DNA from: MR-S7 sp000400995
GTDB lineage: Bacteria; Pseudomonadota; Gammaproteobacteria; Burkholderiales; Burkholderiaceae_C
Direction of reading: 5' to 3'
Length of the DNA: 64,000 nt
Assembly: GCF_045291395.1 (NCBI RefSeq)
Contig: NZ_CP152342.1
Span: 3,906,001-3,970,000, forward strand
In this document: in pieces, positions 1 through 8,837 of the stretch
Layout of the letters: each line of letters starts with the position of its first letter
Numbering within the stretch: position 1 is the first letter of the stretch
Program-made: the position numbers and the translations under genes
Notes under the pieces: model-generated
Told to the model about the DNA's origin: nothing
Seen by the model: only the letters and a program-made list of their open reading frames with translations
Database searches by the model: none

Positions 1-1
1 G

Positions 2-1024
2 ATCTTCCCCATCGCGCAGGACCGCATCGTCATCCTCGCGTTCCTGGCTGCGGCCTTCGTGCTCGTGCCCATGCTGGCCAGCGACTATTTCTACCGCGCC
101 ATCCTGATCCCGCTGGTCATCATGTCGATGGCCGCGCTGGGCGTGAACATTCTCGTGGGCTACTGCGGGCAGATATCGCTGGGCTCGGGCGCGTTCATGG
201 CCGTGGGCGCCTACGGCGCGTTCAACTTCTTCGTGCGCTTCCCGGGCATGCCGCTGATCCCGGCGCTGATCCTGGGCGGCCTGTGCGCCACCTTCTTCGG
301 CATCCTGTTCGGCCTGCCGAGCCTGCGCGTCAAGGGCCTGTACCTGGCCGTGGCCACGCTGGCCGCGCAGTTCTTCAGCGACTGGATGTTCCTGCGCATC
401 AAGTGGTTCACGAACGATTCCGACTCGGGCTCGGTGTCGGTCAGCCACCTGCAGGTGCTGGGCATGCCCATCGAGAGCGCGATGAGCAAGTACCTGTTCT
501 GCCTGGGCCTGCTCGTGGTCGTGGCGCTGCTGGCCAAGAACCTGGTGCGCGGCGCGATCGGCCGCGAGTGGATGGCCATCCGCGACATGGACGTGGCCGC
601 CAGCGTGATCGGCATCCGCCCGATGTACGCCAAGCTCTCGGCCTTCGCCGTGAGTTCCTTCATCGTGGGCATGGCCGGCGCACTGTGGGCCTTCGTGCAC
701 CTGGGCTCGTGGGAGCCGGCTGCCTTCTCGGTGGAGGTGTCGTTCCGCCTGCTGTTCATGGTCATCATCGGCGGGCTGGGCTCCATCATGGGCGCGTTCT
801 TCGGCGCGGCCTTCATCGTGGTGCTGCCCATCTTCCTCAACCAGTTCCTGCCGGCCCTGCTGGGTATGTTCGGGCTAGAGATCTCCACGGCCGGCGTGTC
901 GCACGCCGAGCTGATGATCTTCGGCGCGCTCATCGTCTGGTTCCTGATCGTCGAGCCGCACGGCCTGGCCAAGCTCTGGTCCACCGCCAAGCAGAAGCTG
1001 CGCGTGTGGCCCTTCCCGCACTGA
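2..1024 (+). CDS. livM: Branched-chain amino acid ABC transporter permease (LivM family), 5' partial
   Basis: Inner-membrane permease of a high-affinity importer of the branched-chain amino acid/urea/amide type. The reading frame is open from base 2, so the N-terminus (probably about 20 residues) lies outside the window. About eight hydrophobic segments are visible, and the LivM-type stretch NILVGYCGQISLGSGAF sits after the first ones. The C-terminal part (GGLGSIMGAFFGAA) matches the permease core. The next gene is a periplasmic binding protein 55 bp downstream, followed by a LivF-type ATPase, so this is the tail of a liv-type operon whose livH and livG probably lie upstream. The substrate cannot be told from the sequence; the ligase-like gene downstream hints at an aromatic or organic acid. 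Confidence 0.9.
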   Translation: MFPIAQDRIVILAFLAAAFVLVPMLASDYFYRAILIPLVIMSMAALGVNILVGYCGQISLGSGAFMAVGAYGAFNFFVRFPGMPLIPALILGGLCATFFGILFGLPSLRVKGLYLAVATLAAQFFSDWMFLRIKWFTNDSDSGSVSVSHLQVLGMPIESAMSKYLFCLGLLVVVALLAKNLVRGAIGREWMAIRDMDVAASVIGIRPMYAKLSAFAVSSFIVGMAGALWAFVHLGSWEPAAFSVEVSFRLLFMVIIGGLGSIMGAFFGAAFIVVLPIFLNQFLPALLGMFGLEISTAGVSHAELMIFGALIVWFLIVEPHGLAKLWSTAKQKLRVWPFPH

Positions 1025-1079
1025 TCCCGTGTCCGTTTTCCCCGTGCTTCAACCACCACTCATTCACAAGGAGACAACC

Positions 1080-2408
1080 ATGAAGCTATCGAAAGTCATG
1101 ATCGCAGCCGCCATGGTGGCCGCAGGCGCCTCGGCGGTGACCACCAGCGCCTTCGCGCAGGCCAAGGAGCAGTTCTTCCCGCTGCTGTCGTACCGCACCG
1201 GCCCCTATGCACCCAACGGCGTGCCATGGGCCAACGGCAAGCAGGACTACATCAAGCTCATCAACGCGCGCGACGGCGGCGTCAACGGCGTGAAGCTCAC
1301 GTTCGAGGAATGCGAGACGGGCTACGCCACCGACCGCGGCGTGGAGTGCTACGAGCGCCTCAAGAGCCGTCCGGGCGTGTCCCTGTTCGACCCGCAGGCC
1401 ACCGGCATCACCTTCGCGCTGACCGAGAAGGCGCCCGTGGACAAGATCCCGCTGATGACGCTGGGCTACGGCCTGTCGGTCGCGCAGGACGGCATGGCGT
1501 TCAAGTGGAACTTCCCCTACATGGGCAGCTACTGGACCGGTGCCGACATCCTGATCCAGCACATCGGCAAGAACGCCGGCGGCCTGGACAAGCTCAAGGG
1601 CAAGAAGATCGCGCTGGTCTACCACGACAGCCCGTTCGGCAAGGAACCCATCCCGCTGCTGCAGGAACGCGCCAAGATGCATGGCTTCGACCTGCAGATG
1701 CTGCCCGTGACGGCGCCCGGCGTGGAGCAGAAGGCCACCTGGCTGCAGGTGCGCCAGAGCCGTCCCGACTACGTGCTGCTGTGGGGCTGGGGCGTGATGA
1801 ACTCCACCGCCCTCAAGGAAGCCCAGGCCACGGGCTTCCCGCGCGACAAGATGTACGGCGTGTGGTGGGCCGGTGCCGAACCCGACGTGCGCGACGTGGG
1901 CGACGGAGCCAAGGGCTACCACGCGCTGGCGCTCAACGGCTATGGCACGCAGTCCAAGGTCATCCAGGACATCCTCAAGCACGTGCACGAGAAGGGCCAG
2001 GGCACCGGGCCCAAGGACGAAGTCGGCTCCGTGCTCTACACGCGCGGCGTGATCATCCAGATGCTGGCCGTCGAGGCCGTGCGCCGCGCGCAGGAGCGCT
2101 TCGGCAAGGGCAAGGTCATGACCGGCGAGCAGGTGCGCTGGGGCATGGAGAACCTGGCCCTGGACCAGAAGAAGCTCGACGCGCTGGGCTTCAAGGACCT
2201 GATGCGCCCGCTGTCCACGAGCTGCAACGACCACATGGGCTCGACCTGGGCGCGCGTGCACACCTGGGATGGCAAGAAGTGGAACTTCTCGTCCGACTGG
2301 TACCAGGCCGACGAGCAGATCCTCAAGCCGATGGTCAAGAGCGGCGCGGACAAGTACCTCGCCGACAAGAAGATGAGCCGCCGCGACGCGGCTGACTGCC
2401 AGTCTTGA
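1080..2408 (+). CDS. ABC transporter substrate-binding protein (LivK/Peripla_BP_6 family)
   Basis: Periplasmic receptor for the ABC importer, 442 aa. The chosen ATG is preceded by AAGGAGACAACC, a strong ribosome binding site, and opens a clear signal peptide (basic MKLSK, hydrophobic core, AFAQA cleavage site near residue 26). The mature part has the two-lobe type I periplasmic-binding layout, with typical elements such as KGKKIALVYHDSPFGKEP in the hinge region and a repeated Tyr/Trp-rich binding surface. It lies between the permease and the ATPase genes in the same direction. Length and order fit the LivK-like receptors of Comamonadaceae that serve aromatic-acid or amide importers; the ligand itself is not inferable. 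Confidence 0.88.
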   Translation: MKLSKVMIAAAMVAAGASAVTTSAFAQAKEQFFPLLSYRTGPYAPNGVPWANGKQDYIKLINARDGGVNGVKLTFEECETGYATDRGVECYERLKSRPGVSLFDPQATGITFALTEKAPVDKIPLMTLGYGLSVAQDGMAFKWNFPYMGSYWTGADILIQHIGKNAGGLDKLKGKKIALVYHDSPFGKEPIPLLQERAKMHGFDLQMLPVTAPGVEQKATWLQVRQSRPDYVLLWGWGVMNSTALKEAQATGFPRDKMYGVWWAGAEPDVRDVGDGAKGYHALALNGYGTQSKVIQDILKHVHEKGQGTGPKDEVGSVLYTRGVIIQMLAVEAVRRAQERFGKGKVMTGEQVRWGMENLALDQKKLDALGFKDLMRPLSTSCNDHMGSTWARVHTWDGKKWNFSSDWYQADEQILKPMVKSGADKYLADKKMSRRDAADCQS

Positions 2409-2608
2409 GGACAACCCCGTGAGGCGCTGGGCGCCTTCCCCTTCTCTCGGCTGCGCCGGGAAGGGGGACGACGCCGGTGGCCTGGCAAAACCCGCTCCAC
2501 GGCGTCCGCTGGCGCGGGGGGTGCTGGTTTCAACGGCTGCGCAAGCAGCCGCCAGCCGAGAGGGCTGCGCTTCGCAGCCCTGCCGATTGGTACGACGAGA
2601 GCAACGCT
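2409..2608. other. Intergenic region with hairpins between binding protein and ATPase genes
   Basis: A 200-bp gap inside the operon. An open frame runs through it into the ATPase, but the translated stretch (Arg/Trp-rich, no family resemblance) does not look like protein. It contains a GGCTGC-GCAA-GCAGCC hairpin at 2535-2550 and a 9-bp stem AGGGCTGCG/CGCAGCCCT at 2561-2581, ending 27 bases before the ATPase start. No U-tract follows. It may be a dispersed intergenic repeat or an RNA-processing/attenuation element. Confidence 0.45.
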
Positions 2609-3418
2609 ATGGACTCCACAAACATCGTTCTGCAGGTCAACGGCATCGAGGTCATCTACAACCACGTGATCCTCGTGCTCAAGGGCGTGTCGCTGCAGCT
2701 GCCCGAAAAAGGCATCGTCGCGCTGCTGGGCGGCAACGGCGCGGGCAAGACCACCACGCTGCGCGCCATCTCCAACCTGCTCAAGGGCGAGCGCGGCGAG
2801 GTCACCAAGGGCAGCATCGAGCTGCGCGGCGAGCGCATCGAGAACCTCTCGCCCGCCGATCTCGTCAAGCGCGGCGTGGTGCAGGTCATGGAAGGCCGCC
2901 ACTGCTTCGCCCACCTGAGCATCGAGGAGAACCTGCTGACGGGCGCCTACACCCGCAGCGACCGCGGCGAGATCGCCGCCAACCTCGAGAAGGTCTACAC
3001 CTACTTCCCGCGCCTGAAGACGCGCCGCACCTCGCAGGCCGCCTACACGTCGGGCGGCGAGCAGCAGATGTGCGCCATCGGCCGCGCCATCATGTGCAAC
3101 CCCTCCATCGTGCTGCTGGACGAGCCCTCCATGGGCCTGGCGCCGCAGATCGTGGAGGAGGTGTTCAACATCGTGAAGGACCTCAACGCCAAGGAAGGCA
3201 CCACCTTCCTGCTGGCCGAGCAGAACACCAACATGGCGCTGAAGTACGCCGACTACGGCTACATCATGGAAAGCGGCCGCATCGTGATGGACGGCCCCGC
3301 GCAGGAGCTGGCCAACAACGAGGACGTCAAGGAGTTCTACCTGGGCGTGGGCGGCGGCGAGCGCAAGAGCTTCAAGGACGTCAAGAGTTACAAGCGCCGC
3401 AAGCGCTGGCTCGCCTGA
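2609..3418 (+). CDS. livF: ABC transporter ATP-binding protein (LivF family)
   Basis: Cytoplasmic ATPase of the liv-type importer, 269 aa from the ATG at 2609. Walker A is GGNGAGKT at residues 41-48, the signature SGGEQQM lies near 148-154, and Walker B with LLDEPSMGLAP near 168-178. The typical LivF segment VVQVMEGRHCFAHLSIEENL is replaced closely, with EGR and the LSIEENL block present. An in-frame upstream start would add 44 residues of non-conserved, repeat-derived sequence, so the internal ATG is preferred. The spacing of 200 bp to the binding protein is unusual for a liv operon and contains hairpins. Confidence in the family is high; substrate unknown. Confidence 0.92.
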   Translation: MDSTNIVLQVNGIEVIYNHVILVLKGVSLQLPEKGIVALLGGNGAGKTTTLRAISNLLKGERGEVTKGSIELRGERIENLSPADLVKRGVVQVMEGRHCFAHLSIEENLLTGAYTRSDRGEIAANLEKVYTYFPRLKTRRTSQAAYTSGGEQQMCAIGRAIMCNPSIVLLDEPSMGLAPQIVEEVFNIVKDLNAKEGTTFLLAEQNTNMALKYADYGYIMESGRIVMDGPAQELANNEDVKEFYLGVGGGERKSFKDVKSYKRRKRWLA

Positions 3419-3426
3419 CACTCCCG

Positions 3427-3481
3427 TTTTCATAGCTGCCAGCGCTTAACCAGTCTGCGCTGGAAGCTTATTTCGCCTCAA
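3427..3481 (+). repeat. Dispersed palindromic repeat, copy 1
   Basis: Degenerate copy of the family consensus TTTCATAGCTGCCAGCGCTT...AGCGCTGG..., lying between the ATPase and the ligase-like gene. The stem CCAGCGC/GCGCTGG is present, with a short loop. Forward orientation. Confidence 0.7.
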
Positions 3482-3495
3482 ACCGGAATACCCCC

Positions 3496-4742
3496 ATGAG
3501 CACGTTCTACGACGCCCTGGAAACCCGCTCTCCCGCGGAGCGCGAAGCGGCACTGATGGCCGCGCTGCCGCGCCAGGTGGCCCATGCGCAGCAGGCCTCG
3601 CCCGCCTTCGCCACGCTGCTGGCGGGCGTGGATGCCGCGTCCGTCACCAGCCGCGCCGCGCTGGCCCGTCTGCCGGTGACGCGCAAGTACGAGCTGCTGG
3701 AGCGCCAGCAGGCCCAGCGCGCGCAAGACGCCTTCGGCGGCTTCAGCGCGCTGGCCTTCGGCCCGGACATGCCACGCGTCTTCGCCAGCCCCGGCACCAT
3801 CTACGAGCCCGAGGGCACGCGCCGCGACTACTGGCGCATGGCCCGCGCCATGCACGCCGCGGGCTTCCGCCCGGGCGAGCTGATCCACAACTGCTTTTCC
3901 TACCACTTCGTGCCCGCCGGCTCCATGATGGAAACAGGCGCCCATGCGCTGGGCTGCACCGTGTTCGCCGGCGGCACCGGCCAGACCGAGCAGCAGGTGC
4001 AGGCCATGGCCGAGTTGCGGCCCGCGGGCTACATCGGCACGCCGAGCTTCCTGAAGATCATCCTGGACAAGGCGGCCGAGATGGGCGTGCCGCTGCCCAG
4101 CGTGACCAAGGCACTGGTGTCGGGCGAGGCCTTTCCCCGTCGCTGCGCGACTGGTTCGCCGAGCGCGGCGTGGCCGGCTACCAGTGCTATGCCACGGCCG
4201 ACCTGGGGCTGATCGCCTACGAGACCAGCGCCCGCCAGGGCCTGGTGCTGGGCGAGGACGTGATCGTGGAGATCGTGCGCCCCGGCACCGGCGACCCCGT
4301 GCCCGAGGGCGAGGTCGGCGAGTTGGTGGTGACCACGCTCAACCCCGACTACCCGCTGATCCGCTTCGGCACCGGCGACCTGTCGGCCGTGCTGCCCGGC
4401 CCCTGCCCCACCGGCCGCACCAACACGCGCATCAAGGGCTGGATGGGCCGGGCCGACCAGACCACCAAGGTGCGCGGCATGTTCGTGCACCCGGGCCAGG
4501 TGGCCGCCGTCGCCAAGCGCTTCCCGCAGGTGCTGCGCGCGCGCTTGGTCGTCAGCGGCGAGATGGCCAACGACCAGATGGTGCTGCAGGTGGAGACGCT
4601 GGAGACCGCCGCGGGCCTCGCCCAGCAGATCGCCGACAGCCTGCGCGAGGCCACCAAGCTGCGCGGCGACGTGCAGATGGTGCCTCCCGGCACCCTGCCC
4701 AACGACGGCAAGGTGATCGAGGACGCGCGCAGCTACCGCTGA
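3496..4742 (+). pseudogene. Phenylacetate-CoA ligase-like AMP-forming enzyme, frameshifted
   Basis: Adenylate-forming ligase of the PaaK-like family, expected to activate an aryl or organic acid to its CoA ester. The frame starting at 3496 runs through the N-terminal domain to ...LVSGEAFP and then goes out of frame. The rest (GYQCYATADLG..., GRADQTTKVRG, C-terminal NDGKVIEDARSYR with the putative catalytic Lys) continues in another frame from about 4140 to 4742. Adding one base in the CCCC run at 4135-4138 joins the halves into a 415-codon protein of normal family length. All core motifs are intact, so the break is recent or a sequencing error. It follows the liv-type importer, suggesting uptake plus activation of one substrate. 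Confidence 0.75.
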
Positions 4743-4865
4743 GCGCAGCCCGTTCTCCTTGCGCCAGCGCATCCTTCTGCTGCGGAGCGGGTGATTACCA
4801 CATTGCCCTGCCGCCGAGGGGCCGATACCATCGCCTCCTTTTTGTTTCCAACCCAGAGGATCTAC

Positions 4866-5852
4866 ATGAAAACCCTGTTCAAGCTCACGCTGGCCGCCAC
4901 GGCCGCCGCCCTGGCCTTCGGCGCAGCCGCCCAGGACTTCCCCGGCAAGAAGAGCATCACCATCGTCGTGCCCTTCGCCGCAGGCGGCCCCACCGACCGC
5001 GTGGCGCGCGACCTGGCCGAAGCCATGCGCAAGCCGCTGGACGGCGCCACCATCGTGATCGACAACGTGGGCGGCGCGGGCAGCACCATCGGCACCGCCA
5101 AGGTGGCGCGCGCCCCCGCCGACGGCTACACGCTGCTGGTCACGCACATCGGCATGGCCACCATCCCGTCGCTCTACCGCAAGCTGTCGTTCGACGTGCT
5201 GAACGACTTCGAATACCTGGGCATCGTCAACGACGTGCCCATGACCATCATCTCGCGCCCCACGCTGGAGGCCAACAACTGGGCCGAACTCAGCGCCTGG
5301 ATCGCCAAGCAGGGCCGCAGCGTGAACCTGGGCCATTCGGGCCAGGGCTCCGCCGGCCACCTGTGCGGCCTGATGTTCCAGAGCGCCCTCAAGTCCGAAA
5401 TGACGCCCGTGCCCTACAAGGGCGCGGCCCCCGCCATCGCCGACCTGATGGGCAACCAGATCGACCTGATGTGCGACCAGACGACCAACACGTCCACGCA
5501 GATCGAGTCCAAGAAGGTCAAGGGCTTCGCCGTGACCACGCTCAAGCGCCTGGACACGCCCGCGCTCAAGCACCTGCCCACGCTGGACGAATCGGGCCTC
5601 AAGGGCTTCAACGTGACCGTGTGGCACGGCCTGTATGCGCCCAAGGGCACGCCGCAAGCCGTGCTGGCCAAGCTCAACGAGGCCCTCAAGGTCGCGGTGA
5701 AGGACCCCGAATTCGTCAAGAAGCAGCAGGGCCTGGGCGCCGTGGTCGTGGCCGACAAGCGCGTCGAGCCCGCCGAGCACAAGAAGTTCGTGCAGGCCGA
5801 GATCGCCTCCTGGGGCAAGGTCATCAAGGCTGCCGAGGCCTACGCGGACTGA
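4866..5852 (+). CDS. Bug/TctC-family tripartite tricarboxylate transporter receptor
   Basis: Periplasmic solute receptor of the Bug family, 328 aa. The ATG at 4866 follows AGAGGATCTAC and starts a signal peptide ending in GAAAQ. The family hallmark IVVPFAAGGPTDRVAR follows at about residues 37-52, and the ADGYTLLV block further on. These receptors bind small carboxylates or amides and usually work with TctA/TctB membrane proteins; no such genes are adjacent. A factor-independent terminator follows directly, so this gene probably ends a transcript. It may belong with the ligase and importer upstream, but the 123-bp gap leaves this open. Confidence 0.88.
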   Translation: MKTLFKLTLAATAAALAFGAAAQDFPGKKSITIVVPFAAGGPTDRVARDLAEAMRKPLDGATIVIDNVGGAGSTIGTAKVARAPADGYTLLVTHIGMATIPSLYRKLSFDVLNDFEYLGIVNDVPMTIISRPTLEANNWAELSAWIAKQGRSVNLGHSGQGSAGHLCGLMFQSALKSEMTPVPYKGAAPAIADLMGNQIDLMCDQTTNTSTQIESKKVKGFAVTTLKRLDTPALKHLPTLDESGLKGFNVTVWHGLYAPKGTPQAVLAKLNEALKVAVKDPEFVKKQQGLGAVVVADKRVEPAEHKKFVQAEIASWGKVIKAAEAYAD

Positions 5853-5879
5853 TTCCCGCTGGCCCGCGCCTGCGCATGA

Positions 5880-5904
5880 CGCCCGGCCCGCGCCGGGCGT
5901 TTTT
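5880..5904 (+). terminator. Rho-independent terminator after the first Bug receptor
   Basis: Stem CGCCCGGC (5880-5887) and GCCGGGCG (5892-5899) with a 4-base loop, followed by TTTTT. It lies 28 bp past the stop codon of the receptor gene. Confidence 0.88.
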
Positions 5905-6004
5905 CATTGTCACGCGCATCACAGCGGCTACGGGTAATCCTGCTGCCGGCAGCAGCCATCACCGGCCTACAACCGGGGTTCTTTCAACATCACCGGGGAA
6001 CCTC

Positions 6005-7012
6005 ATGAACTCGTTCGCTCCACGCCGCCACGCGCTGCTCCTGGGGGCCGCGCTGGCGCTGGGCCTGGGTGCCGCCCAGGCGCAGACCACTGCCTGGCCC
6101 ACCAAGCCCGTGCGCATCGTCGTGCCCTTCGCCGCCGGCGGCACCACCGACATCGTGGCACGCGCCATCGCGCCGGACCTGGGCAAGGCCTTCGGCCAGC
6201 AGTTCGTGGTGGACAACCGGGGCGGCGCGGGCGGCAACATCGGCGCGGAGCTGGTCGCCAAGTCGCCGGGCGACGGCTACACGCTGCTCATGGGCACGGT
6301 GGGCACGCACGGCATCAACCGCGCGCTGTACGCCAAGCTGCCCTACGACCCGATCAAGGACTTCGTGCCCATCACACTGGTGGCCGCCGTGCCCAATGTG
6401 ATGGAGATGAACGCAGAGAAGGCGAAGGCACTGGGCATCCACAACGTGCAGGACTTCATCCGCTACGCCAAGGCCAATCCCGGCAAGCTGAACATGGCCT
6501 CCAGCGGCAACGGCACCTCGATCCACCTGGCAGGCGAGCTGTTCAAGGCCATGACCGGCACCTACATGCTGCACATGCCCTACCGCGGCTCTGCGCCGGC
6601 GCTGCTCGACATGGTGGGCGGCAACATGGACGTGATGTTCGACAACCTGCCCTCGTCCATGGCACACATCAAGGCCGGCAAGCTCAAGGCGCTGGCGGTG
6701 ACCAGCGCGCGCCGCTCGGACGCGCTGCCCGACGTGCCCACCGTCGAGGAAGCCGGCGGCCCCGAGCTCAAGGGATTCGAGGCCAGCTCCTGGTTCGGCC
6801 TGCTCGCCCCCGCGGGCACTCCGCCCGAGATCGTCCAGCGCATCCAGCAGGAGGTGGCCAAGGCGCTGGCCACGCCCGCCGTCAAGGAACGCCTGGTCGC
6901 CCAGGGCGCCATTCCTGGCGGCAACACGCCTGCCGAGTTCACGGCCTTGATCGACAGCGAGCACCGCAAGTGGGCGCAGGTGGTCAAGGCCTCCGGCGCG
7001 AAGGTCGACTGA
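6005..7012 (+). CDS. Bug/TctC-family tripartite tricarboxylate transporter receptor
   Basis: Second Bug-type periplasmic receptor, 335 aa. The signal peptide (MNSFAPRRHALLLGAALA..., cleavage at AQAQT) is followed by KPVRIVVPFAAGGTTDIVAR and by the DGYTLLMG block, both characteristic of the family. It is separated from the first receptor by a terminator, so it is probably transcribed on its own. It is clearly a paralogue of the preceding gene rather than a tandem duplicate, since only the family motifs agree. It faces the convergent DUF1840 gene with only 3 bp between the two stop codons. Ligand unknown. Confidence 0.88.
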   Translation: MNSFAPRRHALLLGAALALGLGAAQAQTTAWPTKPVRIVVPFAAGGTTDIVARAIAPDLGKAFGQQFVVDNRGGAGGNIGAELVAKSPGDGYTLLMGTVGTHGINRALYAKLPYDPIKDFVPITLVAAVPNVMEMNAEKAKALGIHNVQDFIRYAKANPGKLNMASSGNGTSIHLAGELFKAMTGTYMLHMPYRGSAPALLDMVGGNMDVMFDNLPSSMAHIKAGKLKALAVTSARRSDALPDVPTVEEAGGPELKGFEASSWFGLLAPAGTPPEIVQRIQQEVAKALATPAVKERLVAQGAIPGGNTPAEFTALIDSEHRKWAQVVKASGAKVD

Positions 7013-7015
7013 CCG

Positions 7016-7339
7016 CTACCAGACCACGTCGTGGCCTTCGGCCGCGCTGCGGCGCAGCATGTCGATGAAGGGCGTTGCACGCTGGCGCAGGCGCACGGCG
7101 TCCGAGCGGGGCTCCTGCCCGCCCTCGTCCGCTTCGTCGCCCTCGTCGGCGGGCGCCTGCTGGGCCGCTTCTTCGGCGGCGATGGCGTCCTGCAGCGCCT
7201 GGATGGCGGCTGGGATCTGCGCCGCCGTCACGATGCCATGCGGGTCGGGCGATTTGCCGATGATTTCCAGCAGTTGCCGGCCGTTGGGCTCCAGCATGAT
7301 GAGATCGGCAGTGGAGCGGGATTTGAATTTGAAAAGCAT
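7016..7339 (-). CDS. DUF1840 domain-containing protein
   Basis: Small cytoplasmic protein of 107 aa, family of unknown function typical of Betaproteobacteria. It starts MLFKFKSRSTADLIMLEPNGR, with the conserved core LIMLEPNGRQLLEIIGK and GIVTAAQIPAAIQAL, then an acidic Ala/Glu/Asp-rich linker (about residues 54-78), and a conserved C-terminal block RATPFIDMLRRSAAEGHDVVW. The gene lies 20 bp downstream of the methyltransferase gene on the same strand, so the two may be co-transcribed. No catalytic motif is visible. Confidence 0.85.
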   Translation of the reverse strand: MLFKFKSRSTADLIMLEPNGRQLLEIIGKSPDPHGIVTAAQIPAAIQALQDAIAAEEAAQQAPADEGDEADEGGQEPRSDAVRLRQRATPFIDMLRRSAAEGHDVVW

Positions 7340-7359
7340 CCGGGTTCCAGCAAGAGAGG

Positions 7360-8652
7360 TCAGGGGGCCGCGGTCGCGGCGGCATCGCCGTACATGTACG
7401 CGCGGTTGAAAGGATAGTCCGAACGCGCGCCCTTCATGGGCCCGGCAGCGTCCATGCGGTCGTCCGGGCACGTCGCCAGTATCTGGTGCAGCGCCACCCA
7501 TCCGCGCTCGAATGCCAGGGCGCAGCCCGCAAGGTACAGCCGGTAGGCCCTCAGGGCCTTTTCGCCGCGGTCGGCGCCGTGCTGCGCGACGAGGACGCGG
7601 CGCGCTTCCTCCAGGCGGGTCTCCAGCCCGTCGGACCAGGCCCAGAGCGTGCGCGCATAGTGCGGCCGCAGGTTCTCGGTGTCCACCATCTCCAGCTCCG
7701 CGCGGGCCATGTCGTGCAGCGCCACGCTCACGTGCAGCAGTTCGCCGCCGGGGAAGATGTAGCGCTCGATGAATTCGCCCAGGCCCGCGCCCAGGCCCGC
7801 GTTGTCCAGGCCGCCGGCGGTGATGCCATGGTTCAGCACCAGTCCGCCGGGACGCAGCAGCCTGTGCACGGTGGCGAAATAGCGCTCCATCTGCGCGCGG
7901 CCCACGTGCTCGAACATGCCCACGGAGGCGACCTTGTCGAACGGCTGCTCCACCTGCAGCGCACGGTAGTCCAGCAGCAGCATGCGCACGCGGCCCTGCA
8001 GGCCGCGCTCCTCGATGAGCCGCTGCACGTGCGCATGCTGGTTGCGCGACAGCGTGATGCCCGTGGCATCCACGCCGTAGTGCTCGGCAGCCCACAGCAG
8101 CAGGCCGCCCCAACCGGCACCGATGTCCAGGAAGCGCTCGCCGGGCCGCAGCATGAGCTTGCGGCAGATGTGGTCGAGCTTGGCTTCCTGCGCCTGCGCC
8201 AGCGTCATGCCGGGGCTGCGGTAGTAGGCGCACGAGTAGACCCGCCGCGGATCGAGCCAGAGAGCGTAGAAGTCGTCCGAGAGGTCGTAGTGGAATTCAA
8301 TGTTGCGCGCGTCGTGGGCCAGCGTGTGCGCCGCCATGGAGCGCGCCCGCAGCAGCACGCGCTGCCACCAGCCCGCATGCTCGCCCTGCGCCGGATCGCT
8401 CTTGAGCAGCGCCGCCGCAGCCGCCATGAGCTGGCGCATGCTGCCCTCCAGCGCCACGCGGCCTTCGACGATGGCCGCCCCCACGCTGCCGATCTCGCCC
8501 ATGGCCAGGGCGACGACCGCCATGCGGTCCCGCAGGCGCAGGCGCAGGTCGGCGTTGGCGTCGCCCAGGCGCACGCCATCGGGAAGCTCCACGGCCACGC
8601 CCACGGGAGAGGCGGCCAGGCTGGCTTCCAGGGCGTTGAGCAGATGTTTCAC
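7360..8652 (-). CDS. Cyclopropane-fatty-acyl-phospholipid synthase family methyltransferase
   Basis: SAM-dependent enzyme of about 430 aa, expected to methylenate unsaturated acyl chains of membrane phospholipids. The SAM-binding motif LDIGAGWGG lies at about residues 175-183, preceded by the family segment HYDLSDDFYALWLD and YSCAYY, and followed by GITLSRNQ. The GTG start at 8652 is chosen because AAAGGAGGG lies 9-10 bases upstream; an upstream in-frame start would add 20 residues without resemblance. The N-terminal part (residues 10-110) is typical of this subgroup. The gene is divergent from the small basic protein, with a palindrome in the shared region. Confidence 0.87.
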   Translation of the reverse strand: MKHLLNALEASLAASPVGVAVELPDGVRLGDANADLRLRLRDRMAVVALAMGEIGSVGAAIVEGRVALEGSMRQLMAAAAALLKSDPAQGEHAGWWQRVLLRARSMAAHTLAHDARNIEFHYDLSDDFYALWLDPRRVYSCAYYRSPGMTLAQAQEAKLDHICRKLMLRPGERFLDIGAGWGGLLLWAAEHYGVDATGITLSRNQHAHVQRLIEERGLQGRVRMLLLDYRALQVEQPFDKVASVGMFEHVGRAQMERYFATVHRLLRPGGLVLNHGITAGGLDNAGLGAGLGEFIERYIFPGGELLHVSVALHDMARAELEMVDTENLRPHYARTLWAWSDGLETRLEEARRVLVAQHGADRGEKALRAYRLYLAGCALAFERGWVALHQILATCPDDRMDAAGPMKGARSDYPFNRAYMYGDAAATAAP

Positions 8653-8737
8653 GGCGCCAACCCTCCTTTCGCGACAGCCCTGATTCTTGGTGCCATGGCG
8701 CCGCTCCGTCAATGGCCCCCGGCTGACAGGCGGACGC

Positions 8738-8760
8738 GGCCTTGGCTGACAGCCAAGGCC
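8738..8760. promoter_or_regulatory. Perfect palindrome in divergent promoter region
   Basis: GGCCTTGGCT-GAC-AGCCAAGGCC, a perfect 10-bp inverted repeat with 3-base spacer, between the methyltransferase gene (start 8652) and the small gene at 8838. It could be an operator or an RNA hairpin. No U-tract follows, which speaks against a terminator. Confidence 0.45.
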
Positions 8761-8837
8761 TGCCGTGGGCAGGCCCGTGCGCGGCTATGGCCTAATACGG
8801 GGTTTTTCAACCAATCCGTTCATTCTCAGGAGCCACC

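Noticed and set aside
2477..2608. N-terminal extension of the LivF-type ATPase
   Set aside because: The extra 44 residues are encoded by hairpin-rich spacer sequence and lack family resemblance; the internal ATG gives the normal length.
4135..4138. Programmed ribosomal frameshifting in the ligase-like gene
   Set aside because: No slippery heptamer with downstream structure is apparent, and the same type of one-base defect occurs in four unrelated genes.
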